A stretch of 40,172 nucleotides of DNA from a virus. Positions 35,171-40,172 of this stretch are shown piece by piece. Positions within the stretch are counted from its first letter, which is position 1, and every line of letters starts with the position of its first letter. The position numbers were made by a program, and so were the translations under genes. The stretch is taken from IMG/VR virus record IMGVR_UViG_3300033291_000004, positions 1-40,172 of that record; one strand, written 5' to 3'. Under the pieces are notes generated by a model, which saw only the letters and a list, made by a program, of their open reading frames with translations, did no database searches and had not been told where the DNA came from.

Positions 35171-36662
35171 AAAATTACTCATTAATAATGGTATTGCATA
35201 TGGTGAGGGCGTTTATGGTTCAGGCCTCTATGGTGGATTTTCAGAAGTTAAAATCGCCGATAATTGGAAATTTCAAAAGTCAATTAATTCCCAAGTTCCA
35301 TTTACATTTACTGTTATAGATAATCCCGATTCAATAGAGATCAAAAAAGGACTTGAGTCAAGATTTTTAGTTGATAATGTTACGAAGTTTGCCGGAATTA
35401 TTTTAAAAATAGTTCCATATGAACCGATGCCCAATTATTTATATTATGACATAACATGTGCCACTTTTGTAAAATTAATAGCTAAAAGGCGATTTGGTGC
35501 AGTTTTTGAAAATAAAACTGCCGGATATATTGTAAATTGGCTGATTGATAATTATTTTTATCAAGAAGGAATAACGGCCGGGACTATTCAAACCGGCCCA
35601 CTTTTTGATAAAGTTGTGTTTAATTATCTGACTGGTGAGGAAGCATTAAATAAATTACAGACGGCCGCACCGGGATATAATTGGCATATTGACGATAATA
35701 AAAGACTACATTTTTATGCTAAGGCAACAAATAAATCAATCTACACAATTGATTCATCATTCCAGCACTCAGGATTTTATTATCATGATACGTTGGAGGA
35801 ATATAGAAATGTCCAAATTATAGAGGGTGGACTTAGAGAAATCGACCTGATCGAAGATTACGAGCCATCACCAAAACCCGACGGAATAGCAAGGGATTTT
35901 GTTGTTAAACATCCCATCGGTCGTGAGCCGACTATTTATATAAACAGTGTAGCAGTTCCGGCCGCTGATGTTGGTGTTAATGGATACAATACAGGTAAAA
36001 AATGGTACTGGTCTTATAACTCAGATAAATTAACACATGATAGTAGCGAAGCCGTATTGACTGATAGTGATAATATCCTTGTAGATTTCTACGGAGTCCT
36101 TCCGGTTAGATTAAAATATGAGGATAATGTTAAGATAAACGAAAGAGCCGGAATAGATGGGAACTCTGGAAAATATGAAGAAATTTATAAAAATGTTGAT
36201 ATAAAATCTAATTCTGCCGCAGTAAAATATGCAAAAGGTTTAGTTGCTAAATATGAAGATCAGGGATATATCGATCTATTTATAGATCATGATCTTGGCG
36301 ATCTGGACGTAAACATGTTAGTAAAAGTTGAAAAGCCTTTATTTGGAATCGACGACTGGTTTTTAGTTGAGTCTATAAGTGCCCAGTGGCAGACTGCCGA
36401 ATTTGTAACTTATAAATTAAAACTTTTATCTGGTGAATTTGTCGGCAATTGGGAAGATTATTTAAAGTCATTATTAACGGTTGAGAATGAAATAAATGCC
36501 GATGATATAGTAGTTCAATATAAGTCATTTTCCGAAATTTGGTTATGGGCTGGAACTTATCAGGCCTCAATTTTTACTCTATTAGCCCCGGATATTGATT
36601 TGGCCCCAAATATTGATTTGGCCCCGGGAACTACTAAATTAAATTATACTTTATATGACTAG
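35163..36662 (+). CDS. tail hub protein (gp27/gp44-like), distal tail
   Basis: A 499-residue protein overlapping the tape measure gene by 8 bases. It combines an N-terminal Gly/Tyr-rich hook (NNGIAYGEGVYGSGLYGGFS), FTVIDNPDSIEIKKGLESRF and FAGIILKIVPYEPM, the typical first domain of baseplate hub proteins, VNWLIDNYFYQEG, and WHIDDNKRLHFYAKA. The C-terminal region has WFLVESISAQWQTAEFVTYK and a duplicated APDIDLAPNIDLAPGT at the end. The hub forms the tail tip ring. No Dit protein is evident upstream. Confidence 0.78.
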   Translation: MLRKLLINNGIAYGEGVYGSGLYGGFSEVKIADNWKFQKSINSQVPFTFTVIDNPDSIEIKKGLESRFLVDNVTKFAGIILKIVPYEPMPNYLYYDITCATFVKLIAKRRFGAVFENKTAGYIVNWLIDNYFYQEGITAGTIQTGPLFDKVVFNYLTGEEALNKLQTAAPGYNWHIDDNKRLHFYAKATNKSIYTIDSSFQHSGFYYHDTLEEYRNVQIIEGGLREIDLIEDYEPSPKPDGIARDFVVKHPIGREPTIYINSVAVPAADVGVNGYNTGKKWYWSYNSDKLTHDSSEAVLTDSDNILVDFYGVLPVRLKYEDNVKINERAGIDGNSGKYEEIYKNVDIKSNSAAVKYAKGLVAKYEDQGYIDLFIDHDLGDLDVNMLVKVEKPLFGIDDWFLVESISAQWQTAEFVTYKLKLLSGEFVGNWEDYLKSLLTVENEINADDIVVQYKSFSEIWLWAGTYQASIFTLLAPDIDLAPNIDLAPGTTKLNYTLYD

Positions 36663-36672
36663 AGGTGATTTT

Positions 36673-37173
36673 ATGAGAATTGAAGAAAAATTAAAATGGC
36701 ATGGTCATATATTAGCGGTAATACGTGACCATGAAACAAAAGAAATTAAAAAAAGAAAAATTATACAAAATCAAATTACAGACTCAGCCCTTGACGAAAT
36801 TATCAAGGGGCTTTATGCTTCTAGCCCAGACATAGAGATAAAAGAAATGGCCTTCGGTGATGGAACGACAGCTCCAAGTGCCAGCGATTCAACATTAGTA
36901 AATGAAACTTATAGAGTTTCAAATACTGAGCTTGGAAGAACTGACACCGGGCAAGTAACAAGTGAGTTTGTGTTAAATTATGTTGAGTATTTGGCCGTTC
37001 AACCTTCCGGGGTAATAAATGAAATTGGCATTTTTGCCGGTACTAGTGCCGAAGTTTGGGGCAGTGGAGCCGGAAAAGATACCGGATTATTAATAGCAAG
37101 AGTGTTATTTCCTTATACATTGCAATCAGGTGAGGAAATATTTTTTCAAAGAATTGATAATATGACAGCTTAA
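36673..37173 (+). CDS. distal tail / baseplate structural protein, 166 aa
   Basis: ATG 36673 is placed by AGAGGTGAT; an upstream in-frame codon lacks a site. The product has the region IEIKEMAFGDGTTAPSASDS, TLVNETYRVS and VINEIGIFAG, a motif set seen in many phage tail-tip proteins (the FGDGTTAPxxSDTxLxNE pattern), then GKDTGLLIARVLFPYTLQSG and an ending in FFQRIDNMTA. It probably sits between the hub and the tail fibre. Confidence 0.75.
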   Translation: MRIEEKLKWHGHILAVIRDHETKEIKKRKIIQNQITDSALDEIIKGLYASSPDIEIKEMAFGDGTTAPSASDSTLVNETYRVSNTELGRTDTGQVTSEFVLNYVEYLAVQPSGVINEIGIFAGTSAEVWGSGAGKDTGLLIARVLFPYTLQSGEEIFFQRIDNMTA

Positions 37174-37187
37174 TAGGAGGTGAGACA

Positions 37188-38171
37188 ATGAGTGTAACAT
37201 ATACAACTAATATGGCATTAGGTAAGCCAACAGTTTTGGATTCTGTTAATGTATGGGGGACAGAATTAAACACAATATTTGATAAATTGGATAAAGCGAT
37301 TATGTCAAATAATTTTGCGGAAAATTCAGCAAGTCATTCAGGCCTTAACTTCTATTATTTGAATGGCCGCTTAATGGATGGAATAACTCTTCGGGAAATT
37401 TCCGGCAATTTTGTAACCCTAACAGATGATACAACAAATTATGTTGAAGTTTCAACCGCTGGAACAGTCTCAGCAAATACAACAAGTTTTACCGCTGGAA
37501 GTATTCCATTATTTACTGTAATTACATCATCTGGCAGTATATCAACTGTAAATGATAAACGATCTTATATGACAGCTTCATATAATTCTTTATTTACATT
37601 AAATAGTAGTGTTGTTGAGACTGATTATAATTTTTTGGTTGGAACCGGAACAAAAAAAGATTGGGCCACTACTTTTGAATATATACAATTATCAGGAAAT
37701 AGCTCTTTAGCATTTACTAAAACCGCCGGGGCCAATAGTGAGTTATATATAACTAATAATGGTTATTACGATACTACAGATTCACGATGGGAATATATTT
37801 CAGAAGATGAAGCAAGCAGAATAATTTTAGAAGATGGAAAAATAAAACTGCAAACTGCTGTTAGTGGCGTCGCAGACGACCCAATTACTTTTATTGATGT
37901 TATGATGATGGATAGTACCAATAATGTTTTTATTAATGGAGCCAGCAAGCCGACGGACTCTGTCGGAGCATTGCATATTAAACAGGGAACCGACCCGACA
38001 AGTTCTTCGGCCGATCAAATATCATTTTTTGCAACGGCCGGAGCTAATAGTACATTAGGGATAAGAACGGAAGAAACTGTTGCCGTTGATGTTGACGAGA
38101 CCCAATTTTCACATAAACACAGAATAAATATAAATGGTACCGAATATTATTTAATGTTAATTTCTGTGTAA
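37188..38171 (+). CDS. tail fibre / receptor-binding protein
   Basis: A 327-residue beta-rich protein. The start (NMALGKPTVLDSVNVWGTEL, NTIFDKLDKAI) is the common tail-fibre attachment motif; the middle is Ser/Thr/Asn-rich with repeated strands (FVTLTDDTTNYVEVSTAGTV, IPLFTVITSSGSIST); the ending FSHKHRININGTEYYLMLIS is the typical trimeric tip of receptor-binding fibres. It is the last virion gene and would determine host range. The ribosome site is AGGAGGTG. Confidence 0.8.
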   Translation: MSVTYTTNMALGKPTVLDSVNVWGTELNTIFDKLDKAIMSNNFAENSASHSGLNFYYLNGRLMDGITLREISGNFVTLTDDTTNYVEVSTAGTVSANTTSFTAGSIPLFTVITSSGSISTVNDKRSYMTASYNSLFTLNSSVVETDYNFLVGTGTKKDWATTFEYIQLSGNSSLAFTKTAGANSELYITNNGYYDTTDSRWEYISEDEASRIILEDGKIKLQTAVSGVADDPITFIDVMMMDSTNNVFINGASKPTDSVGALHIKQGTDPTSSSADQISFFATAGANSTLGIRTEETVAVDVDETQFSHKHRININGTEYYLMLISV

Positions 38172-38175
38172 ATTG

Positions 38176-38184
38176 TGGTATAAT
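38176..38184 (+). promoter_or_regulatory. extended -10 element before the hairpin-rich region
   Basis: TGGTATAAT immediately follows the tail fibre stop. No -35 match, but extended -10 promoters can work without one. It would transcribe the 38190-38560 region with its hairpins and the 55-aa reading frame. AGTAAA / TTTACT (38216-38233) forms a short hairpin just downstream. Confidence 0.4.
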
Positions 38185-38258
38185 TTATTTAAATCAGTGG
38201 GTAAAAAAAATAGGTGAGTAAATAAATTTTACTTGCTTATTTTATTTCCGGGTAATAT

Positions 38259-38287
38259 TATACCTAGCAAAAAATTTGCTAGGTATA
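38259..38287. other. 13-bp perfect hairpin with CCTAGCAA core
   Basis: TATACCTAGCAAA (38259-38271) and its complement (38275-38287) enclose a 3-base loop. CCTAGCAA is found five times between 38263 and 38549 in both directions. Not followed by a T-run, so an operator, RNA element or half of a larger structure is more likely than a terminator. Confidence 0.6.
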
Positions 38288-38306
38288 AAAAAGTTGGTGA
38301 TAATAA

Positions 38307-38474
38307 TTGCTTAAATTACTATTAATATTAAAATCAATTATCGGAATTATTAGAAGTAATTCCGATAATGGAATTAACATTTTTATTCTATCAGATAAAG
38401 AAGTAGATGAAAATTTAAATTTTGCTAACAACAAAAAACAATTCCCAATATATATGGGAGACGAGGAAATTTAG
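38307..38474 (+). CDS. possible small protein with TTG start, 55 aa
   Basis: TTG 38307 has GGTGAT in front. The product would begin MLKLLLILKSIIGIIRSNSD, a short hydrophobic helix, followed by an acidic soluble part. Within it lies a perfect 13-bp inverted repeat (38337-38349, 38357-38369, 7-base loop) in the coding part. That and the short length make it uncertain whether this is a gene or a structured RNA. Confidence 0.35.
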   Translation: MLKLLLILKSIIGIIRSNSDNGINIFILSDKEVDENLNFANNKKQFPIYMGDEEI

Positions 38475-38518
38475 TGGTTAGCAAGGTTGCTAATTAAAAA
38501 AAATATACCTAGCAAAAA

Positions 38519-38557
38519 AAATATTGCTAGGTACATTTATACCTAGCAATATTTTTA
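38519..38557. terminator. bidirectional terminator at the virion / rha operon junction
   Basis: AAATATTGCTAGGTA (38519-38533) pairs perfectly with TACCTAGCAATATTT (38540-38554) around a 6-base loop, followed by T residues on the plus strand and preceded by eight As (a T-run for the minus strand). It separates the rightward virion operon from the leftward rha operon. Confidence 0.8.
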
Positions 38558-38559
38558 TG

Positions 38560-38772
38560 TTATACTATTTTATGATTTAATATTTTATCCTTAGCAAGCA
38601 AAATCGTTTTTAATTTTTCTTCATCTGTTTTTGATAGATGAAGATTAATTATTTCCGTCGGAAGTGGACAATACATTTTATAAATTTTTATTCCTTCTCT
38701 ATTCAGATCATTTTTTAAATCTGATAAATTTTTTAAAGTAATGTCTTCAGCTACATGAATTTTTACCAACAT
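38560..38772 (-). CDS. small protein of unknown function, 70 aa
   Basis: Last gene of the leftward rha operon. Its start overlaps the previous stop by one base (TAATG), with GGAGG inside the preceding gene. The product (MLVKIHVAEDITLKNLSDLK, YKMYCPLPTEIINLHLSKTD) is a small alpha/beta fold. No family is recognised. It ends against the bidirectional terminator. Confidence 0.6.
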   Translation of the reverse strand: MLVKIHVAEDITLKNLSDLKNDLNREGIKIYKMYCPLPTEIINLHLSKTDEEKLKTILLAKDKILNHKIV

Positions 38773-38924
38773 TATTTAATTTCCTCCATTTCTTTTAACA
38801 GATCGTCAAACTTATTATTAGTATTTGTTGTTTCATAACTATTAATAAAATTGTGTATAATTTCTCTTAGTTCTTTTAAATCTTGCCTCATTTCTTTAAT
38901 AATCTTAATATATTCCTTATCCAT
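38772..38924 (-). CDS. small coiled-coil protein, 50 aa
   Basis: ATG 38924 follows GAGGAGTGATTAA. The product (MDKEYIKIIKEMRQDLKELR) is a charged helix with heptads and an Asn/Thr turn before a second short helix. Function unknown. It is coupled on both sides by adjacent or overlapping stop/start codons. Confidence 0.55.
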   Translation of the reverse strand: MDKEYIKIIKEMRQDLKELREIIHNFINSYETTNTNNKFDDLLKEMEEIK

Positions 38925-39095
38925 TTAATCACTCCTCATATTATAAAACATATTATAAATAAATAAATTTGATAGATAAATTGTATCAAAGATTATAACT
39001 CTGGCTATAAAACTATCTATATAGAAGTTAATCACTATAACGAGATAGATTAAAAAACTAAACATTATTTCTAATCCTCTTATTTTTATTGTCAT
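38925..39095 (-). CDS. small membrane protein, 56 aa
   Basis: Starts directly after the rha paralogue stop (TAAATG), with ATAGGAGATAA as ribosome site. Most of the sequence is hydrophobic (MFSFLIYLVIVINFYIDSFI and ARVIIFDTIYLSNLFIYNMF), likely two membrane helices. A membrane protein in a Rha operon suggests host interference or superinfection exclusion, but that is only context. Confidence 0.55.
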   Translation of the reverse strand: MTIKIRGLEIMFSFLIYLVIVINFYIDSFIARVIIFDTIYLSNLFIYNMFYNMRSD

Positions 39096-39833
39096 TTATT
39101 TATCTCCTATATTTTTTAATTCTATTGATGGTAAAACTTCTTTTATACCTATACTATTACTCATTTCTATAACTCTTTTTTTGGCTAACTGGAAAATATC
39201 CTTATAAAACATTTCTTTTTCCATACCTTCAATAATAGCCTGTTTTACAATCATATCAGCTATTATAATTTTACTTAATTGCTGAATATTTAATATTTCT
39301 CTTACATTCTTAAATTTTTCTTTTATCAAGAAAAATGCCTGATTTTCCATTTTGCTAATTGCCATATAATATTTATTTGCTGACTTGGAACCCTGATTTT
39401 TTGCATATTCAATAAATATTTTTATAATATCAGTCTCTTGCTTACGTCCTAGTTTAGATTGATTTCTAGTTTCGATATATTGTTGATTTTGTTTAATAGT
39501 TTTTTGCTCTAGTATCCATTTACGTTGTGCAACAAATTGTTTTGATATTTTCATTTTTAAATTTAAAACTAAATCTTTTTCATTTGCTTTTGTTCGCATA
39601 TTCATTATTAAAAATAAATATTGTTCTTCATTAAGATAATAAATATTTTTAGGCTGACCGCTTTTTCCAGTTTTTAGGCTTTTTTCAAAAGTGAGTATTC
39701 CAAGTTTTTTTAATTCATTTTCATATACATTTATCAAATTAATTATTCTTTGATGAGGTCTTTTTAATTCCTTTGCTAAAATATCAGTAGCAACATAAAT
39801 CTCATCTTTTTTAATTGTTAATAAATTATTCAA
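39096..39833 (-). CDS. Rha-family regulatory protein, long paralogue
   Basis: The start is placed at TTG 39833 (MNNLLTIKKDEIYVATDILA) because GGAG lies 8 bases upstream and this is the usual Rha opening; an in-frame GTG at 39842 is too close to that site. Residues 1-115 form the pRha domain with a DNA-binding-like RPHQRIINLINVYENEL segment and YYLNEEQYLFLIMNMRTKAN. Residues about 130-245 are a helical domain (KQETDIIKIFIEYAKNQGSK, REILNIQQLSKIIIADMIVK) found in other Rha and antirepressor proteins. The short paralogue lacks this part. Rha proteins act in phage regulation; the direct target is unknown. Confidence 0.85.
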   Translation of the reverse strand: MNNLLTIKKDEIYVATDILAKELKRPHQRIINLINVYENELKKLGILTFEKSLKTGKSGQPKNIYYLNEEQYLFLIMNMRTKANEKDLVLNLKMKISKQFVAQRKWILEQKTIKQNQQYIETRNQSKLGRKQETDIIKIFIEYAKNQGSKSANKYYMAISKMENQAFFLIKEKFKNVREILNIQQLSKIIIADMIVKQAIIEGMEKEMFYKDIFQLAKKRVIEMSNSIGIKEVLPSIELKNIGDK

Positions 39834-39875
39834 TGTTAACACTCCTTAAAATTTAATAAATATATTATACAATAA

Positions 39876-40172
39876 TTATTTTATAGTATCAATATTAAAT
39901 AATTTAAAAACGTTAGTTTCAATATATTGCTGATTTTGCTTTTGTGTTTTCTGCTCAAGTATCCATTTACGCATTTTAAAAAATTCTTGAGTTATTCTTT
40001 TTTTAAATTCTAAAACTTTATCGTTTTCATTTTGCTTAACTCTTAACATCATTATTAAAAATGTTAAATGTTGCTCGTTTAAATAGTAATATTTTGCATT
40101 TATTCCTTTTCTTTGGGACATTTCAAATTCCCCAACTTTTCCCATTTCTTCAAAATCTTTTCTATATTGTTT
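39876..40172 (-). CDS. Rha-family regulatory protein, C-terminal part (continues at base 200 in the circle)
   Basis: Residues 35-132 of the protein that begins at base 200 of the window. They show GINAKYYYLNEQHLTFLIMM, LRVKQNENDKVLEFKKRI and FFKMRKWILEQKTQKQNQQY, nearly the same as the long paralogue up to QQYIET. After that the sequence differs (NVFKLFNIDTIK) and stops, so one paralogue was truncated or the other extended right at this conserved segment. The stop is 43 bases upstream of the long paralogue's start, and both are likely transcribed together. Confidence 0.85.
   Translation of the reverse strand, partial: KQYRKDFEEMGKVGEFEMSQRKGINAKYYYLNEQHLTFLIMMLRVKQNENDKVLEFKKRITQEFFKMRKWILEQKTQKQNQQYIETNVFKLFNIDTIK
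40075..40172. repeat. 98-bp terminal direct repeat, right copy
   Basis: Identical to bases 1-98. See the left copy: the sequence closes into a circle and the repeat should be counted once. Confidence 0.95.

Noticed and set aside
38176-38560. Phage attachment site (attP)
   Set aside because: The hairpin cluster resembles recombination arm sites, but no integrase gene was recognised anywhere in the genome, so there is no basis for an att call.
1-40172. tRNA genes, rRNA and insertion sequences
   Set aside because: No cloverleaf with the conserved GGTTCRA-type T-arm, no rRNA segment and no transposase were noticed on reading both strands; a tRNAscan-SE run would be needed to be certain.

Overview
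The window is the complete genome of a tailed bacteriophage, most likely a siphovirus of a low-GC Gram-positive (Firmicutes/Clostridia-like) host. Bases 1-98 are repeated exactly at 40075-40172, so the molecule closes into a circle of 40,074 bp, and one gene (a Rha-family regulator) runs across the join. The host assignment rests on low GC, strong GGAGG ribosome binding sites before nearly every gene, TTG and GTG starts, a phiLC3-type holin, a Gram-positive lipobox lipoprotein and an SPP1-like portal. No integrase, plasmid partition gene, tRNA or CRISPR array was seen.

Layout. (1) 1-262 and 38560-40172, minus strand: a regulatory block with two Rha paralogues and three small proteins, one of them membrane-bound. 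Two matching 14-bp palindromes sit on the rha promoter. (2) 301-5093, plus strand: an early operon of small genes from a strong promoter that overlaps a 20-bp tandem repeat. It holds an ERF single-strand annealing protein, a DUF3268-type zinc protein, a Nudix hydrolase, coiled-coil peptides, an AbrB-like protein and a Cro-like HTH protein. It ends in long perfect hairpins. (3) 5303-7695, minus strand: a DNA metabolism operon (DEXH helicase, two Cys-rich proteins, VRR-NUC nuclease). (4) 7778-10307, plus strand: an AbrB-like protein and a primase-VirE-type helicase. Blocks 3 and 4 fire from two overlapping face-to-face promoters. (5) 10308-11306: about 1 kb of non-coding DNA with seven GCTGAGT heptamers in both orientations, a good candidate replication origin, followed by terminators and an extended -10 promoter. 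(6) 11307-17532: about 20 small genes, mostly unrecognised, including a lipoprotein that may exclude superinfecting phages and an Acb2-like candidate sponge for CBASS signals. (7) 16773-18264: holin and amidase. (8) 18411-38171: the virion operon: terminase, an orphan DNA methyltransferase, portal, MuF, a large multi-domain fibre-like protein, scaffold, SU10-type capsid, head decoration/fibre proteins, head-tail connectors, two paralogous tail tube proteins, a frameshifted tail chaperone pair, tape measure, tail hub and fibre.

The observations most worth following: an apparently mobile beta-sandwich domain shared by a head-module protein and one of the two tail tube proteins; a compact structured RNA with its own extended -10 promoter at 27615-27730; the iteron-like origin; an 11-mer (GGAAGCTAAGA) present ten times; the -1 frameshift of the tail chaperone; an A10 tract that appears to break the start of the small terminase gene; and the CBASS and superinfection-exclusion candidates.
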